A DNA stretch of 64,000 nucleotides from Microbulbifer salipaludis (GCF_017303155.1 NZ_JAEKJR010000001.1:1-64000), one strand, 5' to 3'. Numbered from the stretch's first letter, positions 20,707-30,554 are shown. Translations and numbers: made by a program. The notes: a model not told the origin generated them from the sequence alone.

Positions 20707-21474
20707 TCAGGGATTCTTTTGTAACAGTAATCGCGGTGGATTGCCGAGCTTTATGTCACCGCGCACGCGGTATCCAGGCACAGCCTGACGCAACTGGCTG
20801 TACACCCAGCGCCCCTCGGCATCAGTGCGGGCAACAATCACCACACGCAACCCGTGCTCGCGAATACGCCGGGCGATGGAACCCAACATTTGCACCATGG
20901 TATCGGAGCGCGCACTCAGGTCCCGCTCGGGCAGTGCCACCGTCTGGGCGCCCGGACCTCCCGGCGTCACATCCTGTCGCGCCCGCTGCTGCTCGCGTCG
21001 CAACTGACTACGCACTTCTTTGGACAACGGATTGCCCGGGGCAATTTCATCGGCCGTGTTCAGCAGGCTGTTCACCCGGCCGAACGCGCGCTGGCGCAGT
21101 GCGTCGCGCGCCTGCTCAACCAGCTGCATCACCAGGGTCTGGATGCCAGCTGTGGCCTGTATATTTCCCGGATCCAGCTGTTGCACCTGCAGGTAGAAAT
21201 CGTAGGCACTGGCACCGGCGGGCATGGTGATAAACCCCTCCCGCTGCGCCACCTCCGCACGAGCCAGAAAATGCTGTACGGCGCGCTGGCGGATTTCCTC
21301 CGGACTCGGTCCGGTGGGCTGCGGCGGTTCTACCGGCAGCGCTGGCGGCGGCGGTGCCGGTGTTGCACATCCCACTGACACTAGCAAAACAAGCAGCAGC
21401 GCCGATTGCGCCAACGGCCGGTGCGCAATACAAAAGCCCGTGCTGGCCCGATTACCGCGTGAGACACCATTCAC
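20707..21474 (-). CDS. Proline-rich lipoprotein of unknown function
   Basis: Product of about 255 residues with a hydrophobic signal segment and lipobox LVSVGC, then a proline-rich linker (TPAPPPPALPVEPPQP), an alpha-helical region with ARAEVAQREGF and ALRQRAFGRVNSLLNTADE (TPR-like helices), and a C-terminal alpha/beta domain (IREHGLRVVIVARTDAEGRWVYSQLR) reminiscent of OmpA-type peptidoglycan-binding folds. No family is recognised with confidence. The frame is open to 21603. I chose GTG 21474 because it puts the signal sequence near the N-terminus, although the GGAGG upstream is 14 bases away. It is divergent from dsbD and upstream of the copper chaperone gene. Confidence 0.6.
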   Translation of the reverse strand: MNGVSRGNRASTGFCIAHRPLAQSALLLVLLVSVGCATPAPPPPALPVEPPQPTGPSPEEIRQRAVQHFLARAEVAQREGFITMPAGASAYDFYLQVQQLDPGNIQATAGIQTLVMQLVEQARDALRQRAFGRVNSLLNTADEIAPGNPLSKEVRSQLRREQQRARQDVTPGGPGAQTVALPERDLSARSDTMVQMLGSIARRIREHGLRVVIVARTDAEGRWVYSQLRQAVPGYRVRGDIKLGNPPRLLLQKNP

Positions 21475-21710
21475 TCTTCTGATAAACGCCTCCAATGTAT
21501 CACTGCACCGCAAAGGGCTGCTGTTTTTTTGTACCACAAGCACCGCTATACTCGGCCTCCCGGTATACTGGATCTCACTAACCGGCACCCAAACGATACG
21601 CAACGAACACTCATGCGTCAGGTTTTACGCACCGGATGCCGCGGCAGTCATGGAACGAGAGCCGACAACATCAGTCCAACACAGACCGACTATAAAGAAT
21701 TTTATTGCTC

Positions 21711-23600
21711 ATGACTGCGAAGACCTACGGCTTACCAACAAAAGCAGCTTCACACTTATCCATTCTCGCCGCGCTCAGTGCGGTCCTGATACTACTGGCG
21801 CTATTCACACCACCCACACTTGCCCGGGACAGCTTCAGTGCCGCGCAGTCGTCCTCGCCGTTCGCTGCCCTCAGCAGTGGGCAGGACGACTTTCTGCCGG
21901 TAGACCAGGCCTACCAGCTGGACTTCCTGTTTACTGACAGCGGTGCCAGCGCCCTGTTCCAGATTGCCCCCGAGTACTACCTGTATCGCGACAAGCTCGC
22001 CCTCTACACGGCGGACGGAGAAAACAAAACCGCACTGCCCCTCCAGCTGGAAAAGGGTGAGGTAATCTGGGATGACTACTTCGAAAAAGAAACGGAAGTC
22101 TACCGCTGGCAGCTGGAAGTTCCGCTGGCCCTGAGCGGGGACGGCGCCGTCCGCATTCAGGTGCACTACCAGGGCTGTGCGGATGCCGGCCTCTGCTACC
22201 CCCCGCAAATACGCAATTTCACCCTGGACCCGGTGGCCAAAACCGCCACCCCGGTCACTGGCGGTGCCGCGCCCGCCGGGGGCATGGGTGGCGCAACCAG
22301 CCAGGGCACGGGCGCCCTGTCCGGCGCAGCTGCGACCAGCGGCGGACTCAGTGGCCTGCTGCTCGCCATGGCACTGGCGTTTGGCGGCGGCTTGCTGCTC
22401 AACCTGATGCCCTGCGTATTTCCGGTGCTGTCGATCAAGGCGCTGGCCATCACCCATGCCGGCGAGCGCCAGCACCTGCACGGCTGGGCGTATACCGCCG
22501 GTGTTATCGGCACCTTTGTCCTGATTGCCGCGATCATGCTGGTGCTGCGCACCGCCGGCGAGGCGGTGGGCTGGGGCTTCCAACTGCAATCCCCGGTGGT
22601 GATCGCGGCCCTCGTGTACCTGTTCTTCGCCATGGGGCTGAGCCTCTCCGGAGTGACCGAATTTGGCGGACGCCTGATGGGACTTGGCGCGCACAGCACC
22701 CAGAATAGCGGCCTCGGCGGCTCCTTCAGCACCGGCGCCCTGGCCACCGTGGTGGCCAGCCCCTGTACCGCCCCGATGATGGGCTCGGCACTGGGCTTCG
22801 CCGTTACCCAGCCCGCACCCATGGCGCTCGCGGTATTCGCGGCCCTCGGCGCCGGCATGGCCGCGCCCTTCCTGCTGCTCACCTATCTGCCGGGCCTCGC
22901 CCGACGCCTGCCGCGCCCCGGGCCCTGGATGGAGACGCTCAAGCAGCTGCTCGCCTTTCCCATGTACCTCACCGCGGTATGGCTACTCTGGGTGCTCGGC
23001 CGCCAGACCGGCAGTGACGGTGTCGCGCTGGTGCTCGCCGGTGCGGTCGCCATCGCCTTTGCCCTGTGGCTGTGGCCGGGGGCCAACCGCGACGGCCAGC
23101 AAAAATGGCTGCGCCATGCCGTTGCCATGGTCGCGGTGGCCGGCGCCGTATGGGCATTGCCGAATCTGGCCAGCCTGCAGAACGCGACAGGGCAGCAGGC
23201 GCAGTCGGGCAAAAGCGATTACTGGCAGGTGTACTCCCCCGAGGCGCTGGCGGACGCCCGCAGCGCGGGCCGCCCGGTGCTGATCAATATGACGGCGGCG
23301 TGGTGCATTACCTGTCTGGCCAATGAAAAAGTGGTGCTGTCCAGCGACGCGATCACCGCAGCGGTGGGTGACCTGGGCTTTACCGCCCTGAAAGGCGACT
23401 GGACCAATCAGGACCCGCAGATCACCGAATTACTGGCCCGTTACGGCCGCTCCAGCGTGCCGCTGTATTTGCTGTTTCCCGCGGGCGGCGGTGAGCCACT
23501 GGTCCTGCCGCAGATCCTCACCCGCGACAGCTTGCTCACCGCCATGCGCGGCGCCGCTGGCGACCAGGCGGTCGCCAGCTCCGAACAGAGCACCCCCTGA
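21711..23600 (+). CDS. dsbD: Thiol:disulfide interchange protein DsbD
   Basis: Transfers electrons from cytoplasmic thioredoxin across the inner membrane to periplasmic thiol proteins. The 629-residue protein has a signal peptide and an N-terminal immunoglobulin-like alpha domain with cysteines in QGCADAGLCYPP. Eight membrane helices follow, from about residue 215, with the two redox cysteines in LMPCVFPVLS and ASPCTAPMM. The C-terminal thioredoxin-like domain has W-C-I-T-C near 535. The ATG at 21711 is preferred over the in-frame TTG two codons upstream. Confidence 0.95.
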   Translation: MTAKTYGLPTKAASHLSILAALSAVLILLALFTPPTLARDSFSAAQSSSPFAALSSGQDDFLPVDQAYQLDFLFTDSGASALFQIAPEYYLYRDKLALYTADGENKTALPLQLEKGEVIWDDYFEKETEVYRWQLEVPLALSGDGAVRIQVHYQGCADAGLCYPPQIRNFTLDPVAKTATPVTGGAAPAGGMGGATSQGTGALSGAAATSGGLSGLLLAMALAFGGGLLLNLMPCVFPVLSIKALAITHAGERQHLHGWAYTAGVIGTFVLIAAIMLVLRTAGEAVGWGFQLQSPVVIAALVYLFFAMGLSLSGVTEFGGRLMGLGAHSTQNSGLGGSFSTGALATVVASPCTAPMMGSALGFAVTQPAPMALAVFAALGAGMAAPFLLLTYLPGLARRLPRPGPWMETLKQLLAFPMYLTAVWLLWVLGRQTGSDGVALVLAGAVAIAFALWLWPGANRDGQQKWLRHAVAMVAVAGAVWALPNLASLQNATGQQAQSGKSDYWQVYSPEALADARSAGRPVLINMTAAWCITCLANEKVVLSSDAITAAVGDLGFTALKGDWTNQDPQITELLARYGRSSVPLYLLFPAGGGEPLVLPQILTRDSLLTAMRGAAGDQAVASSEQSTP

Positions 23601-23904
23601 ATCCTCCCGAATGCGGCCAGCCGGCCGCCCCTGCCTTTGTGGCCATTCAAATGGGTGAATAGGCCACTCCCGCTAAAACTTTGCCGCCAATAGGTCGTTA
23701 AATTCGGCGATCTGCGTACAACGTCTCTATTTCCAGTTTTGGGGCATGGACAGAGGGTCACTTTTGCGGCAAACTCCGGCCCATATTCGGCAAATCTGCT
23801 GATTAACGCTGTTTACCCGCACGTTCTCTGACTTTTTCCAGATTTTAGTCACAGTTTCGTGTGTACTTCCAATCGCAAGCGTGAGGCATAGAGCGAGGCA
23901 CAAG
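23601..23904. other. Intergenic region dsbD / aroQ
   Basis: About 300 bases without a gene. A GC-rich palindrome (GCGGCCAGCCGGCCGC, 23613-23628) and an imperfect hairpin with GTGGCC/GGCCAC arms (23639-23667) follow dsbD but lack a clear T-tract, so termination is uncertain. The aroQ-accB-accC promoter must lie in the AT-richer second half. A GAGG ribosome site sits just before aroQ. Confidence 0.35.
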
Positions 23905-24339
23905 ATGGCGAAACTGCTTTTGCTACATGGCCCCAATCTGAACCTGCTGGGCACCCGCGAGCCACAGATATACGGCTCCACCACCCTCGCCCAGATCAAC
24001 GAGGCCGCCCGCGCCCAGTGCGACGCGGCCGACTGCACCTTCGATTGCCTGCAAAGCAACAGCGAAGCGGCGCTGGTGGAGCGGATTCACCAGGCGTATG
24101 CCGACAAGGTGGACTTTATCGTCATCAACCCAGCCGCCTTTACCCACACCAGTGTGGCGCTGCGCGATGCCCTGGCGGGAGTGGCCATTCCCTTTATTGA
24201 GGTCCACCTCTCCAACCCCCACGCCCGCGAGGCGTTCCGGCATCATTCCTACCTGTCTGATCTGGCAGTGGGCGTGGTCTGTGGGTTCGGAGCAGATAGC
24301 TACACCCTGGCACTGGAAGCGGCGCTGAAGCGACTTTAA
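23905..24339 (+). CDS. aroQ: Type II 3-dehydroquinate dehydratase
   Basis: Third step of the shikimate pathway: dehydration of 3-dehydroquinate. The 144-residue protein starts [20 protein letters not shown], the family signature, with the catalytic tyrosine in the following IYGS segment, the [15 protein letters not shown] loop and the [11 protein letters not shown] histidine motif. The ATG at 23905 is preceded by a GAGG site; the open frame upstream begins only with GTG. It is followed by accB and accC on the same strand, an arrangement seen in many gammaproteobacteria. Confidence 0.96.
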   Translation: MAKLLLLHGPNLNLLGTREPQIYGSTTLAQINEAARAQCDAADCTFDCLQSNSEAALVERIHQAYADKVDFIVINPAAFTHTSVALRDALAGVAIPFIEVHLSNPHAREAFRHHSYLSDLAVGVVCGFGADSYTLALEAALKRL

Positions 24340-24407
24340 ACAGAATTTTTTCATTCGCCGGCTGCGTGCCGGCGTCTTTGTATTCACAAATTGAGAGTGA
24401 CACTGTT

Positions 24408-24884
24408 ATGGATATTCGCAAGATCAAGAAACTGATTGAACTGCTCGAGGAGTCCGATATCGGCGAGCTGGAGATCAAGGAAGGGGAAGAGTCCGTGCGC
24501 ATCAGCCGCGGCACCAGCGGTGCATCCATGCAGATGCCGCAAATGGCGATGCCGATGATGGCGCCCGCTGCACCCGCCGCCCCGGTCGCGGCAGCTCCTG
24601 CGCCGGCCCCCGCCGCAGAAAGCGAAGCAGAGTCCGTACCGGCACTCACCGGCCACCCGGTGAAATCACCGATGGTTGGCACCTTTTATGCCGCTTCCAG
24701 CCCCGGCGCCGCCCCCTTCGTGAAAGTGGGCCAGCAAGTCAAAGCGGGCGATGTCATCTGTATCGTTGAAGCCATGAAAATGATGAACCAGATTGAAGCC
24801 GACAAGGCCGGCACCATCGAAGCCATTCTGGTGGAAGACGGTCAGCCGGTAGAGTTCGACCAGCCCCTGGTGATCATTTCCTGA
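24408..24884 (+). CDS. accB: Biotin carboxyl carrier protein of acetyl-CoA carboxylase
   Basis: Carries biotin between the carboxylase and transferase halves of acetyl-CoA carboxylase, the first committed step of fatty acid synthesis. The 158-residue protein has the N-terminal [18 protein letters not shown] helix, an Ala/Pro-rich hinge at about 50-75 and the biotinyl domain with the lysine in EAMKMMNQ. The ATG at 24408 gives the standard N-terminus. It lies 15 bases ahead of accC in an aroQ-accB-accC operon. Confidence 0.97.
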   Translation: MDIRKIKKLIELLEESDIGELEIKEGEESVRISRGTSGASMQMPQMAMPMMAPAAPAAPVAAAPAPAPAAESEAESVPALTGHPVKSPMVGTFYAASSPGAAPFVKVGQQVKAGDVICIVEAMKMMNQIEADKAGTIEAILVEDGQPVEFDQPLVIIS

Positions 24885-24899
24885 GTAGGGTGACGACGC

Positions 24900-26243
24900 A
24901 TGTTTGAAAAAATACTGATCGCCAACCGCGGCGAAATCGCCCTGCGTGTATTGCGCGCGTGTAAAGAGATGGGTATCGGTACCGTGGCGGTACACTCCCA
25001 GATTGACCGCGACCTCAAGCACGTGCGCCTGGCGGATGAGGCCGTGTGCATCGGCCCCAACCCGTCCCCGCAGAGCTACCTGAATATCCCGGCCATTATC
25101 GCGGCGATGGAAATCACCGATGCGGTGGCGGTACACCCCGGTTACGGTTTCCTCGCAGAGAATGCCGACTTTGCCGAGCAGGTCCAGAAAAGCGGCTTCA
25201 CGTTCATTGGCCCAGACGCCGACACCATTCGCCTGATGGGCGACAAGGTTTCCGCCATCGCGGCGATGAAACGAGCCGGTGTTCCCACGGTACCGGGCTC
25301 CGATGGCCCGCTGCCGGAAGACGGCGAGAAGTGCCTGGAAATCGCACGCCGCATTGGCCTGCCGGTAATCATCAAGGCCGCCGCTGGCGGTGGTGGCCGC
25401 GGCATGCGCGTGGTGCACAGCGAAGGTGCCCTGCTCAATGCCATTTCGGTGACCAAGTCCGAAGCCGGCGCCGCTTTCGGTGACAGCACGGTCTATATGG
25501 AAAAATTCCTGCAGAACCCGCGTCACGTGGAAATCCAGGTGATGTCGGACGGACAGGGTAATGCGGTGCACTTTGGCGATCGCGACTGCTCCCTGCAGCG
25601 CCGTCACCAGAAGGTACTGGAAGAGGCGCCCGCCCCCGGTATCCCGGACAAGGTGCGCAAAGACGTGCAGGATGCCTGCGTGCAGGCCTGTATCGACATC
25701 GGTTACCGCGGCGCGGGCACGTTCGAGTTCCTGTACGAGGACGAGCGCTTCTACTTCATTGAAATGAATACCCGTATTCAGGTGGAGCACCCGGTCTCGG
25801 AGATGGTCACCGGCGTCGACCTGATCAAGGAGCAGATCCGCGTCTGCGCGGGCGAAAAGCTCTCTTTCAAGCAGGAAGACATCAAGATCACCGGCCATGC
25901 GTTCGAGTGCCGCATCAACGCCGAGGATCCGAAGAGCTTCTTCCCCTGCCCCGGCAAGGTGGAAAACTTCCACGCCCCGGGCGGCCTCGGCGTACGTGTG
26001 GACTCGCACCTGTACTCCGGCTACTCGGTACCGCCCAACTACGACTCCATGATCGCGAAGATCATCACCTACGCCGAAGACCGCGAAACCGCCCTGGCGC
26101 GGATGCGAGTGGCACTGAGTGAAACGATCATCACCGGCATCAAGACCAACATCCCGCTGCAGGAAGATCTGGTGCGCGATGCGGAATTTGCCAAGGGTGG
26201 GGTGAATATCCACTACCTTGAGAAGAAACTGGGGCTCGAGTAA
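24900..26243 (+). CDS. accC: Biotin carboxylase subunit of acetyl-CoA carboxylase
   Basis: ATP-dependent carboxylation of the biotin on AccB. The 447-residue ATP-grasp enzyme begins [20 protein letters not shown], carries the glycine-rich ATP loop [12 protein letters not shown], the catalytic region [19 protein letters not shown] and [20 protein letters not shown]. Its length equals the typical bacterial AccC. It is the last gene before a cluster of palindromic repeats (26302-26586). Confidence 0.98.
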   Translation: MFEKILIANRGEIALRVLRACKEMGIGTVAVHSQIDRDLKHVRLADEAVCIGPNPSPQSYLNIPAIIAAMEITDAVAVHPGYGFLAENADFAEQVQKSGFTFIGPDADTIRLMGDKVSAIAAMKRAGVPTVPGSDGPLPEDGEKCLEIARRIGLPVIIKAAAGGGGRGMRVVHSEGALLNAISVTKSEAGAAFGDSTVYMEKFLQNPRHVEIQVMSDGQGNAVHFGDRDCSLQRRHQKVLEEAPAPGIPDKVRKDVQDACVQACIDIGYRGAGTFEFLYEDERFYFIEMNTRIQVEHPVSEMVTGVDLIKEQIRVCAGEKLSFKQEDIKITGHAFECRINAEDPKSFFPCPGKVENFHAPGGLGVRVDSHLYSGYSVPPNYDSMIAKIITYAEDRETALARMRVALSETIITGIKTNIPLQEDLVRDAEFAKGGVNIHYLEKKLGLE

Positions 26244-26301
26244 GCTCCACTGCTTTCCCCGCCCAAGGTAAGTCGCATTGATTAACCTCCGTGGCGGGCA
26301 A

Positions 26302-26401
26302 GCACCGGGTATCCATTTTCAAAACCGCTGTAAACCCATCCATGGGCGCTGCGGCGGCGACGTCCCTGTCGCCGACGCTTTTGAAAATGGATCCCCGGCA
26401 C
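26302..26401 (-). repeat. Three-stem intergenic repeat, copy A
   Basis: Outer arms 26302-26324 and 26379-26401 pair with three mismatches. Read on the minus strand the interior contains a first hairpin with GGCGAC/GTCGCC arms around AGGGAC, and a second small hairpin CCCA-TGGA-TGGG followed by the conserved TTTACAGCGG. It lies between accC and prmA, back to back with copy B in the opposite orientation. Confidence 0.85.
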
Positions 26402-26481
26402 TTCCCCTTCAGCAGTTCCCTCCTTACCCTGTTAGCGTCCAGCTTCACTTGTAGAATGCACCGAATTTCGAATTGAAGTCG

Positions 26482-26586
26482 CCCCTGCCGGTAAGACTTT
26501 GCGGGGCCGTCTGCGGCCCGGATGGCCGCAGCCGAGCCCCCAGGGATGGGTTTACGGCGTGTCCCGCAAAGTCTTACCGGCAGGGG
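26482..26586 (+). repeat. Three-stem intergenic repeat, copy B
   Basis: A perfect 24-bp outer stem (26482-26505 with 26563-26586) encloses a hairpin with CTGCGGCC/GGCCGCAG arms, then GAGC, the small hairpin CCCA-GGGA-TGGG and the conserved strand TTTACGGCGTG. It lies directly upstream of prmA, in inverted orientation to copy A. The outer stem is unrelated in sequence to those of other copies. Confidence 0.92.
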
Positions 26587-26640
26587 TGACGCCACGAACT
26601 TTCCGAGTACCCCAAAGACCACAAAATCCGGACGAACCTA

Positions 26641-27531
26641 ATGCCCTGGCTCCAACTAAGAGTGAACACCAACCGCGAACAGGCCGAGAAGATCGAGAAC
26701 GCCCTGCTGTTCGCCGGCGCCGTCTCCGTCACCCTGCAAGACAACGCCGACCAGCCCATCCTCGAACCGGGCCTCGGCGAAACACCCCTGTGGGACGAAA
26801 CCCTCGTCACCGGCCTGTTCGATGCGGAAATCGACACCAGTGTCACCGAAGCCAAAGCCGCCTCCTTCCTTTGCGAACTGCTCCCCAATGCCCGCTGGGA
26901 ACAGCTCGAAGACAAAGACTGGGAGCGGGAGTGGATGAGCCACTACAAGCCCATCCAGTGCGCCGACAACCTCTGGATCTGCCCCAGCTGGTGCGAGCCG
27001 CCCGCCCCGGAAGCCGTCAATCTCATGCTCGACCCCGGCCTCGCCTTCGGCACCGGCACCCACCCCACCACCTTTCTGTGCCTGCAATGGCTCGCCGGTG
27101 AACAAGTACAGGGTAAAACCGCCATCGACTTCGGCTGCGGCTCCGGCATCCTCGGTATTGCCGCCCTGCTGCTTGGCGCCGAGTCCGCCATGGGCACCGA
27201 CATCGACCCCCAGGCGCTACTCGCCAGCCGTGACAACGCCGTGCGCAACGGCATCGATCCCGAGCGCTTCCCGGTCTACCTGCCGGAAAAAGCCCCCAGG
27301 CCGGAGGAGTCCAGCGCCGACATCATGCTCGCCAATATCCTCGCCGGCCCGCTGGTGGAACTGGCACCGCAGCTGGTTGAACGCACCAAGGTGGGCGGTC
27401 GCATCTGTCTTTCCGGCATTCTCAATAGTCAGGCCGAGAGGGTGAAAACGGCTTACAGCCAGTGGATCGACTTTGATGAGAATGGCGAAAAGGAAGAATG
27501 GGTCAGATTGAGCGGAACACGGGTTCGGTAA
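26641..27531 (+). CDS. prmA: Ribosomal protein L11 methyltransferase
   Basis: S-adenosylmethionine-dependent trimethylation of ribosomal protein L11. The 296-residue protein has the characteristic N-terminal ferredoxin-like domain (MPWLQLRVNTNREQAEKIEN, about 1-90) and the linker with EREWMSHYKPI. The Rossmann methyltransferase has GLAFGTGTHPTT and DFGCGSGILGIAALLLGA (SAM loop), and the NILAGPL motif follows. Codon usage is strongly C-ending. It is flanked by three-stem repeats on both sides. Confidence 0.97.
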   Translation: MPWLQLRVNTNREQAEKIENALLFAGAVSVTLQDNADQPILEPGLGETPLWDETLVTGLFDAEIDTSVTEAKAASFLCELLPNARWEQLEDKDWEREWMSHYKPIQCADNLWICPSWCEPPAPEAVNLMLDPGLAFGTGTHPTTFLCLQWLAGEQVQGKTAIDFGCGSGILGIAALLLGAESAMGTDIDPQALLASRDNAVRNGIDPERFPVYLPEKAPRPEESSADIMLANILAGPLVELAPQLVERTKVGGRICLSGILNSQAERVKTAYSQWIDFDENGEKEEWVRLSGTRVR

Positions 27532-27555
27532 TTGTCTGCTGCCCAAAGCGCAGGG

Positions 27556-27662
27556 ACTGCTAGCGATACTCCCTCGCCGGACCGTCTGCGGCCAGGACGG
27601 CCGCAGCCGAGCCCCCAGGGATGGGTTTACGGCGTGTCCGGCGAGGGAGTATCGCTAGCAGT
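27556..27662 (+). repeat. Three-stem intergenic repeat, copy C
   Basis: A perfect 25-bp outer stem (27556-27580 with 27638-27662). The inner hairpin has the same CTGCGGCC/GGCCGCAG arms as copy B with loop AGGAC, and the rest of the core (GAGC, CCCA-GGGA-TGGG, TTTACGGCGTGTCC) is identical to copy B. The outer stem is completely different. It lies between prmA and the zinc-ribbon gene. Confidence 0.92.
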
Positions 27663-27781
27663 ACCGCCACAAAAGTAACTACGAAGCACCCCCGCCGGCT
27701 ACGAAGCTCCAAGCCACAGCACTACGCGCCAGCCCTGCAGACTGATAAACTTCCCCGCCAAACCAATAATCGTCGAATTCC

Positions 27782-29014
27782 ATGTCGCAACTGGTCACCC
27801 GCTGCCCCCACTGCAGCACCTCGTTTCACGTCAGCGAACAACAACTGCGCGCCGCCCGCGGTGCCGTGCGTTGTGGCTCCTGCCTGCAGGTCTTCCGCGC
27901 CGATGAAAACATCGTTTTCAACGAAGACGATCCGGCCCCAGCCGAAACCAAGAAAGCCATCGACGACCTGCTCGAAGATGATGACTTCCTGATCCACGAC
28001 GACATCGAGCTGGAAGGTGACGACAGCGACGACGCAGACTCGCTGCCAAAGAAAACAACCCCCAAAGCCGACCCGGCGCAGAACAACAGCGGCGAAAAGC
28101 CCGAGCCCTCACGCCAGAGCCCCCTGATCGACGACGCCTTCGGCGAACACCAGTGGCAAAACCTCGATCAGGAAGAAGACAGCCAGCAGAGCCTCGACCT
28201 CAGCAGCAGCCTCGAAGATGAAATCAATGATCTGAGCCGCGCCAGCGACGACCCCTGGGCCGAAGAAATAGCCCGCGAAGAATCCAGCGGCATCATACCC
28301 GCACACCGCGCGCACGAAGACTTCGAGCTTCCGGCAGCGGACGACGAGCCAAGGTTCAGCGACGACCTGCCCTCCCCGCCACGGGCTGACAAGGGCGACA
28401 TCAAGCCCTCCGCCGTGGCAGATGACCACATCGACTCACGCCAGCGGGACGACGCCCCACTGCTGCCCCGCGACCAGCTGATCTCCGCCATCGGCCCCGC
28501 GCCCATCGAGGTCAACTGGCAGCCCAAGCGCCACAACCGGGTCCCCGGGTGGCTGTGGACACTGGGCGTTCTGCTGCTGATGCTGGCGCTAGCGGCGCAA
28601 ACCGCCTATTTTCGTTTCGACACACTCAGCAAGCGCGAACCCTGGCGCGCCATCTATGCCCAGGCCTGCCCGCTACTTGGCTGCAAGCTGCCAGCCCAGG
28701 TGGACATTAACGCCATGCACACCTCCAATCTGGTGGTGCGCAGCCACCCGCAAATTGCCGGCGCACTGGCGGTGGAAGCGGTACTCCTGAACCGCGCCCC
28801 CTTCGACCAGCCCTTCCCGGCCCTGCAGCTGCGGTTTACCGACCTCAAGAATAACCCCGTTGCCAGTCGTCGCTTCACCCCGCAGGACTACCTCAAGGGC
28901 GAGATGTCCGGACGCCGGTTGATGCCCGCGGGAAACCCGGTGCACATTGCACTTGATATCGTCGACCCCGGCCCCGAAGCGGTGAACTACGAGCTGCGTA
29001 TTGCCCCGCAGTAA
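27782..29014 (+). CDS. MJ0042 zinc-ribbon / DUF3426 membrane protein
   Basis: Protein of 410 residues and unknown function. An N-terminal zinc ribbon (C8-P-H-C and C32-G-S-C around FHVSEQQLRAARGAVR) is followed by about 200 residues of acidic, low-complexity sequence rich in Asp, Glu and Ser. One transmembrane helix lies near residues 257-277 (LWTLGVLLLMLALAA), followed by a C-terminal DUF3426 domain of about 130 residues ending in VNYELRIAPQ. The family regularly sits next to prmA and dusB-fis in pseudomonads. The zinc ribbon is predicted to be cytoplasmic and the DUF3426 domain periplasmic. Confidence 0.88.
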   Translation: MSQLVTRCPHCSTSFHVSEQQLRAARGAVRCGSCLQVFRADENIVFNEDDPAPAETKKAIDDLLEDDDFLIHDDIELEGDDSDDADSLPKKTTPKADPAQNNSGEKPEPSRQSPLIDDAFGEHQWQNLDQEEDSQQSLDLSSSLEDEINDLSRASDDPWAEEIAREESSGIIPAHRAHEDFELPAADDEPRFSDDLPSPPRADKGDIKPSAVADDHIDSRQRDDAPLLPRDQLISAIGPAPIEVNWQPKRHNRVPGWLWTLGVLLLMLALAAQTAYFRFDTLSKREPWRAIYAQACPLLGCKLPAQVDINAMHTSNLVVRSHPQIAGALAVEAVLLNRAPFDQPFPALQLRFTDLKNNPVASRRFTPQDYLKGEMSGRRLMPAGNPVHIALDIVDPGPEAVNYELRIAPQ

Positions 29015-29198
29015 CCCAGGGCACGCCGGCCGACTAGCGGACGAAGGCGCGTATTACCACCGGATACTGCACAAACTTCGCCCTAACCGGCCAGCCTTCG
29101 AACAATTTGCGCGCTTTTTCGCTTTTCCAGCGGCCGAGCAGCCGCTATTATAGGCGGCTCTTTGACACCGATTGAGACCAGACCTGCGGGAGGCCGAG

Positions 29199-30209
29199 TT
29201 GCCCACGGATTTACCAAGCAGCTTCGCCATCGGCCCCTATAGCATTGGTGCACCAGTCATTCTGGCGCCCATGGCCGGCGTTACCGATCGCCCCTTTCGC
29301 AAACTGTGCCGAGCACTCGGCGCCGGTCTCGTGGTTTCCGAGATGGTCACCTCCGACACCAGCCTGTGGAACAGCCGCAAATCTCGTATGCGCCTGGATC
29401 ACGCCGGTGAGGCAGGCCCCATTTCGGTACAGATTGCCGGTGGCGACCCGCAGATGATGGCCGACGCCGCGCGCGCAAATGTTGAGCGCGGTGCCCAGAT
29501 CATCGACATCAATATGGGTTGCCCGGCAAAAAAAGTGTGTAAGAAGGCAGCGGGCTCCGCCCTGCTGCGCGACGAAAAACTGGTCGCCGACATTCTGGAA
29601 ACGGTGGTGCAATCCGTCTCAGTACCAGTGACGCTGAAAATTCGCACTGGCTGGTGCCCGGATACCCGCAATGGCGTGACGGTGGCCAAAATGGCCGAGG
29701 ATCTCGGAATTTCTGCCCTGGCAGTCCACGGTCGCACCCGCGCCTGTGGCTACCACGGTCAGGCCGAATTCGATACCATTGCCGAGATTGTGTCCGCGGT
29801 AAAGATTCCGGTCTTTGCCAACGGCGACATTACCGGCGCGGAAAAGGCCCGCAAGGTGTTGGACTACACCGGCGCCAAAGCGGTCATGATTGGCCGTGCG
29901 GCTCAGGGACGTCCATGGATATTCCGGGAAATTGCCCATTACCTCGCTACGGGGGAACAGCTGCCGGAGCCCTCACTGGATGAAGTTAGGGATATTTTGA
30001 TCACTCACCTGGGTGAGTTACACCGTTTCTACGGTGAGGTTATGGGGGTACGTATTGCCCGCAAACATGTGGGTTGGTACGTAAAGACACTCGCCGACAG
30101 CGAGTCTTTTCGCAAATCCTTTAACCAATTGGATAGCGCAGAAGCACAACATGCCAGCGTTCGTGAGTGGTTTGAACGCCGAATAACTAGAGGGGCAAAA
30201 GCGGCATGA
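29199..30209 (+). CDS. dusB: tRNA-dihydrouridine synthase B
   Basis: FMN-dependent reduction of uridine to dihydrouridine in tRNA. The 336-residue TIM-barrel enzyme has [16 protein letters not shown], the catalytic-cysteine segment [37 protein letters not shown] and the FMN-phosphate loop [12 protein letters not shown] with [10 protein letters not shown]. The start was set at TTG 29199 because GGGAGG stands five bases before it; an upstream TTG at 29172 has no such site. It overlaps fis by four bases (ATGA), the classic dusB-fis operon. Confidence 0.95.
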   Translation: MPTDLPSSFAIGPYSIGAPVILAPMAGVTDRPFRKLCRALGAGLVVSEMVTSDTSLWNSRKSRMRLDHAGEAGPISVQIAGGDPQMMADAARANVERGAQIIDINMGCPAKKVCKKAAGSALLRDEKLVADILETVVQSVSVPVTLKIRTGWCPDTRNGVTVAKMAEDLGISALAVHGRTRACGYHGQAEFDTIAEIVSAVKIPVFANGDITGAEKARKVLDYTGAKAVMIGRAAQGRPWIFREIAHYLATGEQLPEPSLDEVRDILITHLGELHRFYGEVMGVRIARKHVGWYVKTLADSESFRKSFNQLDSAEAQHASVREWFERRITRGAKAA

Positions 30210-30505
30210 CTAATGAAGCACTAATTCCGGATACCAGCGATGCGGTGTCCACTGGGGGCCAGACTCAACTACAACAACCGCAGGCCTTGCGCGACGCGGT
30301 TGAGCAGGCGATGGAAAACTACTTCCGTCACCTCGACGGTCAGATGGTGACCGATGTATACGATATGGTGCTCTCCGAAATTGAAGCACCGATGCTGGAA
30401 GTGGTAATGAAGCACACCCGCCACAACCAGACGCGCGCCGCACAGCTGCTGGGCCTCAACCGGGGTACCCTGCGCAAGAAGCTCAAGCGCTACGGTCTGC
30501 TGTAA
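30206..30505 (+). CDS. fis: DNA-binding protein Fis
   Basis: Nucleoid-associated homodimer that activates rRNA transcription and organises DNA. The 99-residue protein ends with the invariant helix-turn-helix [24 protein letters not shown]. The variable N-terminal 30 residues are Gln-rich. Its ATG overlaps the dusB stop, so translation is coupled. A strong intrinsic terminator follows at 30555. Confidence 0.97.
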   Translation: MTNEALIPDTSDAVSTGGQTQLQQPQALRDAVEQAMENYFRHLDGQMVTDVYDMVLSEIEAPMLEVVMKHTRHNQTRAAQLLGLNRGTLRKKLKRYGLL

Positions 30506-30554
30506 GGCGACCAGCCGCTACCGGCAGACACAGGCTGGAGCGGTAAAAATTCGA

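Noticed and set aside
24666..26213. 515-residue minus-strand open frame opposite accC
   Set aside because: Shadow of accC; no motifs.
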